A stretch of DNA of 64,000 bases. Source: Malaya genurostris. Its lineage: Eukaryota > Arthropoda > Insecta > Diptera > Culicidae. How positions within the stretch are numbered: position 1 is the stretch's first letter; every line of letters starts with the position of its first letter. The stretch is from the NCBI RefSeq assembly GCF_030247185.1, contig NC_080571.1, positions 42,640,002 through 42,704,001 on the forward strand, given 5' to 3'. Positions 34,871 through 45,540 of the stretch are shown in pieces. The translations under genes and the position numbers were made by a program. The notes beneath the pieces are model-generated. The model was not told the DNA's origin, made no database searches, and saw only the letters and a program-made list of their open reading frames with translations.

Positions 34871-35424
34871 TCAGTCGTAGACCACGCGGGTCTCTGCTGT
34901 ATACAGGAGGCGTCTCCATTCAACTCGGTTCTTGGCTGCTCGCAGCCAGCCTCGGTAGCTGCGTAGGGTCCGCAGGTCGTCCTCAATTTGATCGACCCAT
35001 CTTGCCCGCTGCGCGCCTCTTCTGCTTATACCGGCCGGATCATTATCGAGAATCATTTTAACTAGGTTGTTCTCCGACATTCTAACAACATGCCCGGCCC
35101 ACCATAACCGCCCGACCTTGGCCGTTTGGACGAGGGTTGGTCCTCCCAGCAACTGGTGCAGCTCATGGTTCATTCGCCTTCTCCACGTACCGTCTTCCAT
35201 CCGCACTCCGCCGAAGATGGTTCGCAACACCTTCCATTCAAAAACACCTAGTGCGCGTTGATCCTCCGTAAGCATTGTCCAGGACTCGTGCCCGTAGAGG
35301 ATAACCGGTCTAATCAGCGTTTTGTAGATAGTTAACTTCGTACGACGGCGAATTTTGCTCGATCGAAGCGTCCTGCGCAGTCCAAAGTAAGCACGATTTC
35401 CAACACTTGGTCCGTGGTAACGCG
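34871..35424 (-). pseudogene. RTE-like ORF: C-terminal domain
   Basis: After the deletion junction the other minus-strand frame gives AYFGLRRTLRSSKIRRRTKL, TIYKTLIRPVILYGHESWTM, VLRTIFGGVRMEDGTWRRRM, GRLWWAGHVVRMSENNLVKM, RRGAQRARWVDQIEDDL and stops after VEWRRLLYTAETRVVYD at 34871. This is the typical C-terminal region of RTE-type elements (Y..L..PV.LYG.E.W, then GH..RM). It is intact but joined out of frame to the N-terminal part. Confidence 0.8.
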
Positions 35425-36825
35425 TTCGCCCATAAATCCTGCCTGATATTGTCCCACGAATTCGTTTGCAATCGGTGAAAGTCGACGGCATAAGATTTGG
35501 GAGAGTACCTTGTAGGCGGCGTTCAGCAGAGTTATCGCGCGGTAATTGCAGCAATCCAGCTTATCGCCTTTTTTGTAGATGGGACACACGATTCCTTCCA
35601 TCCATTCTTCCGGTAAAATCTTGGTAACGACCCAGTGCAGTGCTTTCACTAGTGCATTACCACCGTGTTTTAGTAGCTCGCTTGGTAGTTGGTCAACGCC
35701 AGCGGCCTTATTATTTTTCAACCGGCTTACCACCTCCTCCACTTCTTGGAGTTCTGGGACTGCCAGTCTATCGTCCTCCGCACGCGTTCCCATGTTCGTT
35801 ACCGCGCCGCCACTTTCGTATTCCGCCACATCGCCATTAAGGTGCTCGTCGAAATACTGCCGCCACCTCTCGATCACCTCACAGTCGTTCGTGAGAAGAT
35901 CCCCGTTGGTGTCCTTGCACATATCGGTCTGTGGCACATGGCCTCTGCGCGAACGGTTCACCTTCTCGTAGAACTTCCTTGTGTCATTAGCACGGAACAG
36001 CTGTTCCATCGCTTCGCGATCTCGGTCTTCCTGTTGGCGCTTTTTTCTACGGGATACCGAGTTTAGTCTGTTCCGCGCCTGTCTGTATCGCTCTTCCGTT
36101 GGTAGTGCCACTGCCAACTGCTGCGCGTAATCTTGGGCTACTCCAGTATCCCGGAGCCGCGCGATGTTAAACCGCGACGTTCGGTTTCGACGTTGGGTAG
36201 CCACCGTCGAAAGTTTTGAGCGCATGCATACAGCAACCAAGTAGTGGTCCGAATCTATATTCGCACTGCGGTAGGTGCGAACATTGTTGATGTCCGAGAA
36301 AAATTTTCCGTCGATTTGGTTTTCGGTCTGTTGGTCAGGTGATCTCCAGGTGGCTTTGTGGATATCCTTGCGGGGAAAGAAGGTGCTTCTGACTACCATT
36401 CCTCGGGAGGCCGCAAAGTTGACACACCGTTGGCCGTTGTTATTCGATGCGGCATGCAGGCTGTTCGGCCCGATTACCGGTCGGTACATTGCCTCCCTTC
36501 CTACCTGGGCATTCATGTCACCGATGACAATTTTTACGTCTCTGCGTGGGCAGCAGTCATAGGCTTGTTCCAGCTGCACGTAGAATGATTCTTTCTCGTC
36601 ATCGGGTCTCCCTTCATGTGGGCAGTGCACGTTAATGATGCTGTGATTGAAAAAACGGCCTTTAATTTTCAACTTACACACCCTAGCGTTGATCGGCTGC
36701 CACCCAATCACTCGCTGACGCGTCTTGCCCAGCACTATAAAGCCAGTTCCCAGCTCGTTCGTTGTGCCACAGCTTTGGTAGAAGGTAGCCGCTCGATGTC
36801 CGCTTTTCCACACCTTCTGTCCCAT
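35332..36825 (-). pseudogene. RTE-like ORF: endonuclease and N-terminal RT
   Basis: The frame continues above the first Met (36825) through DVVALQELCW (catalytic Glu) but the WNCKSL start of the endonuclease is in another frame near 36890. Landmarks are NVHCPHEGRPDDEKESFY, IVIGDMNAQVGRE (Asp/Asn), HAASNNNGQRCVNFAASRG, ATWRSPDQQTENQID and IDSDHYLVAV (catalytic His). RT begins GIVCPIYKKGDKLDCCNYRA, ITLLNAAYKVLSQILCRRL, EFVGQYQAGFMGERVTTDQ. It then loses frame at about 35425 where the RT palm, with its YADD site, is deleted. Replication-incompetent. Confidence 0.85.
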
Positions 36826-37401
36826 CCAACAAAGCTCCTGCAGCGCTACGACGTCGAAGCTGCGAGGATGCGAAACCTAGCGACTTGCAGTTCCATGTTC
36901 CAAGTTTCCAATCGTAATCCTTATTTCGTCGTGGGTCTATGCCGATTGTTCCGAGTCGTATTATCTCCTGTATTATTTGTAATAAATATTTAAGGGCGGC
37001 TTATTAGGCCTACGCCAACCCCCTGTCTCGCCGGAGGATCATCGTGCTTGCTCTGTTTAACGTCCCAACTAGCACTAGGACGATCCCGTTGGTGGGGTTG
37101 CCACCTTGGATTTAGCTGGACGGGATGCAGCATTTCATACTCAGCCGCTGGATACCAGAACAGACGCTGTTTGAAGCCGCTCCTAACATGGAGTACAGAC
37201 GCTCCGACATCCTCTAAAGAGGACCCCCTTCCCTGTCAGCATACGACCAAGGTCCCATCGGGGTTGGTTACCCGATCTTTCCTATGGTTGTTCGTACCCC
37301 AGCCGACACCGCGGGGAGGTAGGTATAGGAGTTACTGGACAAGAGGCTAAGAACCACACTGGGGCCTGAATTGCGCATTGTCCAGTCGTTTACCAAACAA
37401 A

Positions 37402-37472
37402 CTACTTTTACGATATTTGATAGGTTAACGATTGAAAGCTACTTTTACGTTATTTGATAGGTTAACGATGCT
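37402..37472. repeat. 37-bp tandem duplication
   Basis: CTACTTTTACGATATTTGAT followed by AGGTTAACGATTGAAAG (37402-37438) is repeated with one change at 37439-37472. It lies at the 5' edge of the RTE-like LINE and may be a by-product of its insertion. Confidence 0.75.
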
Positions 37473-38285
37473 CATGTGGAACGCATTTGCATTTCTCCAT
37501 AGAAATAGAATTGCTGAAAAAACGACGTTGAAAGAGAGCCTTGGAGACTCATAGTGTTATATGCCATTCAACTCAGCTCGACTAGATCAGAAAATCTCTG
37601 CTCAATTTTCTAGGAGATGGCTAAACCGATTTCAACAAGCTTAGGTTCGTTTGAAAGCTACAATTGAATTGTGGATCAAGTTAGAAAATAAAATGTTCGT
37701 TTGTTCCGGTTCTGATGATAGAATATTATAAGTGACGTATCCGACTAACCGCCCATTTTGCATTGACTGAATTTTGTCGAAAATGACTCATCGAATTTCG
37801 AATGAAAGCTAGCAATTTTCTTCACATTCGAAAGAGCTATGGCAAACGTTTCCGGCTCAAGAGAGTGTTGTGTGTTGTCAACAGATTTTTCTGATTGTGA
37901 TTTCGATTCAGTGGATGACTAACTGGTTAGATACATATTTTTTAAGTGATTGACAAATAGAATAGTAGCATTTCAAAAAGTAAATGCTTGTGAAGCAGAA
38001 ACCATGAAAATCATCTTGCATACAAACTTACTATTAGGTAAATCAGTTAAAGGACCAGTTAAGAATTGTGGGAGTTAGGAAAACATAGTAACATTTTACT
38101 AATACGGTTTCAGTAACGGAATTCTGCGCATTAAAATTTTTTATTTAGGTAAGTATCAAAAAGCCACGCTGCACGTTTCGTTACTCTATACCACTTGAGT
38201 TAAATCTTCAAAAGATATCTGAACTTACATTTGGACCTCCAACTCTGCCTATTCTATCAGTAGTTATAGTTAGAGTAAAAGTAAA
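37430..38285 (+). repeat. Modular interspersed repeat, right of RTE-like LINE, and unassigned flank
   Basis: 37540-37740 holds the CATTCAACTCAGCTCGACTA, GGAGATGGCTAAACCGATTT and TGTTCCGGTTCTGATGATAG motifs. The rest is AT-rich with no recognised content. Confidence 0.55.
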
Positions 38286-38289
38286 TTGT

Positions 38290-38610
38290 TAAATTGTTGT
38301 ATAACTTTGGCAAAAAATGCACTATCCGAAACGAAAATATGGGGTTTTATATTGATTACAATTATTCTGAACACAGTATGCATGAAAAATCAACTCGAAA
38401 GATGTTATGATTTTAAGGGGGTTTCCATAGAAAGCGCTTCATATATCCGATACGATGCGACCTTGGCCAATGGTGTTTTCGATTAAGCTAATTATTTTCA
38501 GTAGCTCTAGAACTTTGTAGAAGATACCATGTTTCTATCTTTTCAGAAATTTCTTTTTTGTCATAGTAGGCCATGAACAATTTGTTGTAGATTATGGGGT
38601 GTATATTCGT
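38290..38610 (-). repeat. Unclassified dispersed repeat, copy B
   Basis: On the minus strand: TTGTTCATGGCCTACTATGA, CAAAGTTCTAGAGCTACTGA, AAGGTCGCATCGTATCGGAT and GAAACCCCCTTAAAATCATA, the same order as at 10380-10650. Confidence 0.65.
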
Positions 38611-38677
38611 AAGTTACTTCTTAGAAGCTAAACTACATATCTAAAAATAACTATTTGGCATATTTAGCTAATTCAAG

Positions 38678-38700
38678 GGGTGGGGGGGGGGGGGGGGTGG
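38678..38700. repeat. Poly(G) run
   Basis: GGGGTGGGGGG... with about 20 G in 23 positions. A potential G-rich structure, or an assembly-sensitive homopolymer. Confidence 0.8.
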
Positions 38701-38879
38701 CTTATAGTTATTTTTTTTCGAAGATTTACATTAACATTTGCGATTAATTAAATGGTTCTGAAAAGAACCGATCTGTGAAATTTATCTGATGTTTTCAACT
38801 GTTGTGTACTTTTTATCATTATTCATTTATGTACACTGAACCCGAATTTTGGACATTCAGGAACTAGAACTGCACTAAA

Positions 38880-39330
38880 GATATAAAATCGAAACCTAGA
38901 AATGGCTCCGAACTTAGTTGCAAAACTCAGCTTAGGAATTCCGATGAAGAATTCAGTTCATGAATTTAGTTCAATAATTTTGGAACTGGACTCGTTATTA
39001 GAATCCAGGTTTCGAATTGATTTCTAGAATTATGAACTCCGAACTTGAAATAAGGACAGGAATTTAGTTCCAAAACTCAAGTTACTAATTGAATTCCTGC
39101 TTGGAAGTTCAGAATTCTGAAACTAAAGTTAGGAGTAAATTTCTGAAGCTGAATTCAAGAATTATTATGCTGGTTCAGAAGTCAGTTTCAATATTCCAAT
39201 AGTTTTTCCAAGTTTAATATCTGCATCAGGATGCGAATTCCGAACTTCAGTTAAGGCAATTAATTAAATTCCAAATTCTAGGCATGAAATCCGAATCTAG
39301 TTCCAGAATCAGGATTCAGTTTCAGAGAGT
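38880..39330. repeat. Imperfect TTCCAGAAT-like repeat, copy B
   Basis: Irregularly recurring GAATTCAGTTC, GGAATTTAGTTCCAAAACTC and AGAATTCTGAAAC motifs, similar to 9480-9790. Confidence 0.5.
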
Positions 39331-39459
39331 CATTTATATGACACTACAAATATGTAACTGACACAAATTACGTTCAATTGGCATTTGAATATTTCAACAT
39401 AAAACATGTCTGGTGAAATGTGTTTAAATATTTCAATCCTCTCAACACGAAAAATTTCT

Positions 39460-40950
39460 GTGTTTATTTCAGTTTTGCTGTCTCCGTTCTCCGGTTACAC
39501 TGAAACCAAATAAAGGGAGAAAACCGAACACGGCATCGGAATGCAGCAAAATGAAGGTTTATTTTCGTCAGTAGTTTTCCATCATGGAGCACTGGAGTAT
39601 CGCTCACCGCGAACGAGTTATTAACATCATCAATTGACGTTTCAGTAAACCCTCGATCAAACTTTATCCTCTGGAAAACAGTGAACATCAACTGTTTGAC
39701 TCTCTTCCATCGATCGGTAACCTTCTGCTTCTCTTCAGGTCAATTTATTTTAATAATCCACTTATCCACCGGTACAGCAACGACCGCCGCCAACGGCATT
39801 AATGCACACACACACACACACACGACAAGTGCCCACGTTGTTGCGCACTAAAACTTACTGGAGGTGCTGCAGATTTAAAGTGCATTGTGACGTGCAACAT
39901 TTGCGCCGATGATCAGATGCTGAAATATTACGTCTTAAACTTTCCACCGGGAGAGACATTTTATGAGCATGTCCGCCCGGGGACCGAGCCTGACCCCGAC
40001 CCCGACCCCGCAGCCGTCATTTCCGGTGGAGTGTCAGCCCCGCTAGCATCAAAATTTAATGCATATCATGTAAAGTTAATGCACTGTTTCGTGACCGCTT
40101 CGCAGCAGCATGGCGAACCATAGCCATCATTTACTATGTGTGTATAATAGATACCAACAAGCGCACACATACACACACACACGCACACCCGAGGGAGTCT
40201 GAACCGGAACAAGAAGTCGTCCCATAACGTTAAGCGTTGCGAGATGAGGAGATTTCGGTGGGCGGAGTTGCAGGCGTTGGTGCAATAGTGGCTGATGTTG
40301 TTGTTGCTGGTGCGGATGGTGATGGCGATGATGATGATGATGATGCTGGTCATGGTGATGATGGTCACGATCCAGGATGAGATATAGTTGCAGCCTTGAA
40401 CACGAAACCTGACTGTGGCAATGTGTAGTACACATGTAAAAAAATTTCATTCACTGGTTTGTGAAGCGGACACCGCAATCTGTTCGACTTAAAATTATGC
40501 AATTTTGTTAGGTGAATTTCAGTATAATGAGGGTTGTGCGAGCCAGGATCCTTTGCGAGGTCCAGTCTAAAACTAGCATTCGCTAGACTCACCGGGAACC
40601 GGTGGCAATATTTGACACGGAAGCATGCAACCAGTAAACCATTGCCACTTTAGCCGGATGTGGTTTCCCACCTGGAATGAACCGGTATTAGATGACGGAT
40701 GCGAACCACCAGCAGCAACAGCCGAAGCAGCACTTTATCCTGGTCAGAACGCACGGTCGGATGAAACCGATCGAAGCTCGACCTTGGCAGGATAACTTTG
40801 AGCGATTTTGTTGACGGATTTACCGGGGTTCGATATCAAATTCATGGCTTTTGTTGGTTTAATTAAATGATTCGTGTACTTGCCGTCATGAGGTTAGCTT
40901 GGTTTGGTTTAGATTTAATAAGTTCGGTATCGTAACTTCGGTATCGTAAC
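39460..40950. other. GC-richer unique island next to the satellite
   Basis: Host-like unique sequence with small CA tracts (39805-39822, 40165-40190) and a GAT-rich tract (40310-40350). Frames here are His/Gln-rich products of those tracts. A 14-bp direct repeat TTCGGTATCGTAAC lies at 40923-40950 at the very border of the 9-mer array. Confidence 0.5.
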
Positions 40951-40951
40951 T

Positions 40952-41876
40952 AGTAAGTAAAGTAAGTAAAGTAAGTAAAGTAAGTAAAGTAAGTAAAGTA
41001 AGTAAAGTAAGTAAAGTAAGTAAAGTAAGTAAAGTAAGTAAAGTAAGTAAAGTAAGTAAAGTAAGTAAAGTAAGTAAAGTAAGTAAAGTAAGTAAAGTAA
41101 GTAAAGTAAGTAAAGTAAGTAAAGTAAGTAAAGTAAGTAAAGTAAGTAAAGTAAGTAAAGTAAGTAAAGTAAGTAAAGTAAGTAAGTAAGTAAAGTAAGT
41201 AAAGTAAGTAAAGTAAGTAAAGTAAGTAAAGTAAGTAAAGTAAGTAAAGTAAGTAAAGTAAGTAAAGTAAGTAAAGTAAGTAAAGTAAGTAAAGTAAGTA
41301 AAGTAAGTAAAGTAAGTAAAGTAAGTAAAGTAAGTAAAGTAAGTAAAGTAAGTAAAGTAAGTAAAGTAAGTAAAGTAAGTAAAGTAAGTAAAGTAAGTAA
41401 AGTAAGTAAAGTAAGTAAAGTAAGTAAAGTAAGTAAAGTAAGTAAAGTAAGTAAAGTAAGTAAAGTAAGTAAAGTAAGTAAAGTAAGTAAAGTAAGTAAA
41501 GTAAGTAAAGTAAGTAAAGTAAGTAAAGTAAGTAAAGTAAGTAAAGTAAGTAAAGTAAGTAAAGTAAGTAAAGTAAGTAAAGTAAGTAAAGTAAGTAAAG
41601 TAAGTAAAGTAAGTAAAGTAAGTAAAGTAAGTAAAGTAAGTAAAGTAAGTAAAGTAAGTAAAGTAAGTAAAGTAAGTAAAGTAAGTAAAGTAAGTAAAGT
41701 AAGTAAAGTAAGTAAAGTAAGTAAAGTAAGTAAAGTAAGTAAAGTAAGTAAAGTAAGTAAAGTAAAGTAAGTAAAGTAAGTAAAGTAAGTAAAGTAAGTA
41801 AAGTAAGTAAAGTAAGTAAAGTAAGTAAAGTAAGTAAAGTAAGTAAAGTAAGTAAAGTAAGTAAAGTAAGTAAAGT
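40952..41876. repeat. 9-bp satellite (AGTAAAGTA)n, left array
   Basis: About 103 units of the 9-mer AGTAAAGTA. Almost all are identical. Exceptions are a phase-shifted stretch AAGTAAGTAAGTAAGTAAAG at about 41181-41195 and a 4-bp deletion at about 41760. It ends where the CR1-like LINE's 3' end begins. Confidence 0.98.
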
Positions 41877-41945
41877 TTATGTTTATTTTATTTCGTCAAG
41901 CAAATGTAGACTACATATAAATTGTTTACAATGTTCACTTACATA

Positions 41946-44834
41946 CTACACATTATTTCTACGACAAAGCTTAGATTTGATTTGATTTTTTGACATAGTA
42001 AGGTCAAGATGTTCGCAGTATTGATTGTAATGGCGCATTATTCGATTGACTGGACTGTATTTTGCATAATTTGTTCTAGCTTGTTTTTCTAAAAATAATT
42101 TCCTGGAACGTAGTTGGCGGCTAGGTATATAAAAATTTAATTGCGATAATAATGGAGCTGATTGAATGCGTTGAGAAATAATGTCGCTGATAAAATAAAG
42201 CATTGCAAAGTCGCGGCGTTCTTTAAGTGTTTGTATATTGATAAGCATGCAGCGTGCTTCATATGATGGTAGAGGAAATGCTGTCCAGTTTAATTTACGA
42301 AGTGCATATAAAAGAAATTGTTTTTGAATAGATTCGATGCGTTCTTCGTGAATAATATTGTATGGATTCCATACTAGGCTGCAATATTCCAAAATAGGTC
42401 TGACATATGTAGTGTATAATAATTTAATTGTGTATGGATCCTGAAAGTTATGACTGAAGCGTTTAATAAAGCCCAGCATGCTATTAGCTTTATTGATTAT
42501 GGTATTGTAGTGTTCCACAAAAGTGAGCTTGGAGTCTAAGATTACGCCTAAATCTCTTACAATTTTACATTTTTCTACAAGTTGATTTCCTAGATGTATG
42601 TTTGTGGATATAGTTTCATTTTTCCTACTGAAAGTTATTGAGTTACATTTTTTTACATTGAGTTGGAGTAGACTTTTGCAGCACCAAATGTGGAATAGAT
42701 TGATTTCGTTCTGGAATATTACAGCGTCGTTGATATTTTTAATTTCCATGAAGAGTTTCATGTCGTCTGCATATATAAGCACTTTCAGATTTTTTAGTAT
42801 GAAGGAAATGTCGTTTATATGTAAAATGAAAAGGAGAGGCCCTAAGTGAGAACCCTGAGGTACGCCAGAAGTTACATTAATTGGTTCAGACAGTATGTTT
42901 TGGAAGCGGACTACCTGTACACGATTCGTTAAGTATGATTTGAGCCATTCAAGAAGAGTATGTTTTATGCCATATTTTTGTAGTTTGTGTAGAAGTAAAG
43001 GTATGTCAATACGGTCGAAGGCTTTGCTAAAGTCAGTGTAAAGAGTTTCTACGTAGTTGCCAGCGTCCATTGCATTCAGTGTGAATGTCATAAATTCTAA
43101 GAGATTTGTTGTAGTTGAGCGGCCTTTAAAAAAGCCATGTTGTTTGTTTGTTATTACATTTTTAAGTTGATGAAAAAGTTTTTCGTTTACAATTTTTTCA
43201 AATAATTTTGGAATGCATGAGATAATTGCTATTCCACGGTAGTTCCGAATGTTAGATTTTGCACCAGATTTAAATATTGGTACAAGAAAGGAAGATTTCC
43301 ATGCTTTAGGGAAAGTACATTTATTAAGTGATAAGTTAAAAAGTAGTTGTAGTGGTAGTGTAAGTTCTTCAGCAAGATTTTTTAAAAATATTGGTGGTAT
43401 GCTGTCAGGTCCAGGCCCTTTTGAGGCGTCTAAGTTTTTCAGTGCTGTCGAAATATCATGTTCTGATAGATAGTTTACAGAGATGGAGCTAGAAAATGCA
43501 GGTATGAAAGAGAAGTATTCACGGTCACGGTCAGTTTCTGAATAAGATGTATATACTTCTTGGAAAAAATTTGCAAAGTGATTGCAGATTTCTGTACTAT
43601 TTTTCCCTACATGTTCGTCGAGGTGCATTTGAGATGGAAAATTGTTGCTTTTTAGTTTAGTTTTCGTGTAGTTAAAAAAGTTCTTAGGGCAAGTCTTTAT
43701 TTCGTTTTCAATTTTGCGGTTGTATTCTTCGTGTGCTGTGTTAATGGCTATTTTGAGTTGATTGCATAGATTTAAGTAATTTTGAAGATGGGCGTCACTT
43801 TTTTCTTGTTTGTAAGTTTTGTGCGCTTTTTGTTTCCTATTTTTCAAATGTTTTAGTTGTGAATTGAACCATACAGGTAATTTGCTGTTATGATTTTTTC
43901 TTCTTCTTTTCATGGGCAAAGTTTCGGATAATATTTTGTTTATAATGTGATAGAATTTGTTTATTTCGACGTCGACATTTCCTTCTGTACTCAGTATGTT
44001 CCGCCAATTTATTATACTTAGTCTACACTTGACTTCTTCAAAGTCAATTTTATTGTATTCCGGCACTTCCTCATATTCCAAGTCGTAGGGAAGGGATGCA
44101 TTGTGTGTAAATAATGAATATTCAATTGCGGTGTGAAATGCTTCATTTTTCCATAATGGCAGGTTTGATGCATTCACACAAAAGTCTTCTGTGCAATTTG
44201 TGAAAAGAAGGTCTAAATATGCGTTTTGTTGATTTTTTACGGAGTTTACTTGATGTAGGCCAAAATTAGAAATTTTGTCGAAAAAGTAATGCAATGTTGG
44301 GTTTTCTCCTACGACTGGAAGTAAGATTGATTCATTTTCAATGTCAGAAATGAAGTCCGCATTACGTTGATTGAAGTCGCCAAAAATATGAAGCTTTACT
44401 TCAGGTTCCATATTCGAAATAATTGTGTCTAAAGATTGAAAGAATAATTCAAAAGAGAATTTGTTCGCATTTTCGGGTGGGAAGTAGACAGAGCAGTAAA
44501 TATGTTCTTCTCCCAATATTGAGACTTTGGCCCATACATGCTCAAATTCTTTATATTTAGGAGTAATAATTTCTTCAGAAGTAAAGCAAGAGTTTATGGC
44601 TATGAGGACTCCACCTCCAGATTTTTTCTGACAGAGAGATAAATTTCGGTCGTGCCGGAATACGTTAAAATTATTTCCAAATACTTCTTCGCTTCTAACA
44701 CTTTCATCCCAGCTGCTTTCAGTTCCAAGGATTACGTCGAAAGAGGAGGTTATTAAATTTTGATGAATTTCTTTCATTTTGGCCGGGCTTTTCATGCGGT
44801 TGAAATTTTGGCAATAGACCAAAATTTCAGTCAC
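41946..44834 (-). CDS. CR1-like ORF2: APE endonuclease and reverse transcriptase
   Basis: A 962-codon uninterrupted frame. Endonuclease: VYCQNFNRMKS (Asn), ILGTESSWDESV (Glu), VYFPPEN, HIFGDFNQRNADF (Asp/Asn), YLDLLFTN, and AFHTAIEY where SDH is usual (His kept, Asp not evident). RT: FLVPIFKSGAKSNIRNYRGI, GFFKGRSTTTNLLEF, motif A YTDFSKAFDRID (about 598), motif B SGVPQGSHLGPLLFILHIND, catalytic IYADDMKLF (about 687-691). The C-terminus has YVRPILEYCSLVWNPYN and ESIQKQFLLYALRKL, typical of the CR1/L2 side of LINEs; no RNase H. The codon at 44834 is GTG; the same frame is open upstream, past the ORF1 stop, with no ATG before MKSPAKM. Translation start is therefore uncertain. Confidence 0.92.
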   Translation of the reverse strand: MTEILVYCQNFNRMKSPAKMKEIHQNLITSSFDVILGTESSWDESVRSEEVFGNNFNVFRHDRNLSLCQKKSGGGVLIAINSCFTSEEIITPKYKEFEHVWAKVSILGEEHIYCSVYFPPENANKFSFELFFQSLDTIISNMEPEVKLHIFGDFNQRNADFISDIENESILLPVVGENPTLHYFFDKISNFGLHQVNSVKNQQNAYLDLLFTNCTEDFCVNASNLPLWKNEAFHTAIEYSLFTHNASLPYDLEYEEVPEYNKIDFEEVKCRLSIINWRNILSTEGNVDVEINKFYHIINKILSETLPMKRRRKNHNSKLPVWFNSQLKHLKNRKQKAHKTYKQEKSDAHLQNYLNLCNQLKIAINTAHEEYNRKIENEIKTCPKNFFNYTKTKLKSNNFPSQMHLDEHVGKNSTEICNHFANFFQEVYTSYSETDRDREYFSFIPAFSSSISVNYLSEHDISTALKNLDASKGPGPDSIPPIFLKNLAEELTLPLQLLFNLSLNKCTFPKAWKSSFLVPIFKSGAKSNIRNYRGIAIISCIPKLFEKIVNEKLFHQLKNVITNKQHGFFKGRSTTTNLLEFMTFTLNAMDAGNYVETLYTDFSKAFDRIDIPLLLHKLQKYGIKHTLLEWLKSYLTNRVQVVRFQNILSEPINVTSGVPQGSHLGPLLFILHINDISFILKNLKVLIYADDMKLFMEIKNINDAVIFQNEINLFHIWCCKSLLQLNVKKCNSITFSRKNETISTNIHLGNQLVEKCKIVRDLGVILDSKLTFVEHYNTIINKANSMLGFIKRFSHNFQDPYTIKLLYTTYVRPILEYCSLVWNPYNIIHEERIESIQKQFLLYALRKLNWTAFPLPSYEARCMLINIQTLKERRDFAMLYFISDIISQRIQSAPLLSQLNFYIPSRQLRSRKLFLEKQARTNYAKYSPVNRIMRHYNQYCEHLDLTMSKNQIKSKLCRRNNV

Positions 44835-44923
44835 ATTTTGTCTATGAAGCGAAGAAGTTTTTGAGAATTCTGAAATACTTACATTACTAATTTCGGTGTC
44901 TATTCCTTCGTCAAAGGGCGTCG

Positions 44924-45397
44924 TTATTTCCGAAAATTCGGCCTTGTAAAATTGTGTTCGGCTTCCCGGATTAGTTGGAGTCGGCGGAACGTAAGCGGAA
45001 CGTGTAACGAGGCCTCGAATGACTGCATGCGCTGACCTACTTTACTTCTGCTGATACTGGACAATGACTGCTTCACGTCGATGAGCAAGCGCTCGACACT
45101 GTCGAATATTTCCAGGTAATGGGTTTTCATGTCTGCAGTGGTCCGGTGATACGTTTCCGTTTGATTTTTTGTGTACTTAAGAAGTTGCTCCTGTTGATGA
45201 AGTAGCTTTAGAGTTTCAGCTCCTGTCCTTATTAAATGTTGACAGTCGGCACACACTGGTACCATAAATGCCAGAATAAAATTTTCTTGATGCCGCTGCA
45301 CGCCGATGCAGGCTGAATGGTACGATTTTTCACAGAATTCGCATTTCCAAAGGAAGCGATCGTCAATATTAACACACGATTTTACACCGCACTTCAT
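44924..45397 (-). CDS. CR1-like ORF1: PHD-finger protein
   Basis: 157 codons from ATG 45397 to TAA 44924-44926. Cys3, Cys8, Cys19, Cys22, His27, Cys30, Cys49 and Cys52 form a C4-H-C3 pattern (WKCEFCEKSYHSACIGV, VCADC), i.e. a PHD-type zinc finger. A helical, probably coiled-coil stretch follows (LKLLHQQEQLLKYTKNQTET, then IFDSVERLLIDVKQSLSSI). PHD fingers in ORF1 are described for CR1-like elements. The protein presumably binds element RNA or chromatin; that part is inference. The frame overlaps the upstream-open ORF2 frame (ORF2 is in -1 relative to ORF1). Confidence 0.85.
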   Translation of the reverse strand: MKCGVKSCVNIDDRFLWKCEFCEKSYHSACIGVQRHQENFILAFMVPVCADCQHLIRTGAETLKLLHQQEQLLKYTKNQTETYHRTTADMKTHYLEIFDSVERLLIDVKQSLSSISRSKVGQRMQSFEASLHVPLTFRRLQLIREAEHNFTRPNFRK

Positions 45398-45540
45398 TAT
45401 TCTAGATAGAATTTGTCCGAAAGGCTATAAAAAAAAGCCCGCGCGCGACGTAGACTACGCGTCAAAAAATAAATAAATATAAATTACTTGCGGAGCGCTC
45501 GAAAAAGCGAACCGCGCCCGATGACTGTTCGAGGCGAAAA

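Larger units (their letters stand above)
34863..37390 (-). mobile_element. RTE-like LINE with deleted RT core
   Basis: A minus-strand non-LTR element with the order 5' non-coding region (about 36,990-37,390), endonuclease, partial RT and C-terminal domain. It ends at a short 3' tail GAAAGAGTAAGAGTAAGTAAG-like (34,863-34,880). Short-repeat tails, no poly(A) and a single ORF fit the RTE group (JAM1 of Aedes is a member), though the clade is my inference from protein style. It lies inside the modular repeat. GAAAGCT occurs on both sides (about 34850 and 37434) and may mark the target. Confidence 0.75.
41877..45540 (-). mobile_element. CR1-like LINE, apparently full length, inserted in 9-mer satellite
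   Basis: About 3.66 kb between two blocks of the same satellite. The minus-strand 5' region starts TTCGCCTCGAACAGTCATCG (45540), has about 140 bp of leader, then ORF1 (45397-44924) and ORF2 (to 41946). About 70 bp of 3' end follows (CGAAATAAAATAAACATAAA), without a clear poly(A). Both reading frames are open. Target duplication cannot be seen because the target is a satellite. The PHD-finger ORF1 plus APE-RT ORF2 architecture is known for CR1-group elements. Confidence 0.88.

Noticed and set aside
35579..36562. Several plus-strand frames of 66-130 codons
   Set aside because: Antisense shadows of the RTE-like ORF, which has clear endonuclease and RT motifs on the minus strand.
37048..37350. 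100-codon plus-strand frame (MLCLTSQLALGRSRW...)
   Set aside because: It is antisense to the 5' non-coding region of the RTE-like LINE.
40127..40450. His/Gln-rich minus-strand frame
   Set aside because: Low-complexity translation of a GAT/GTT-rich tract.
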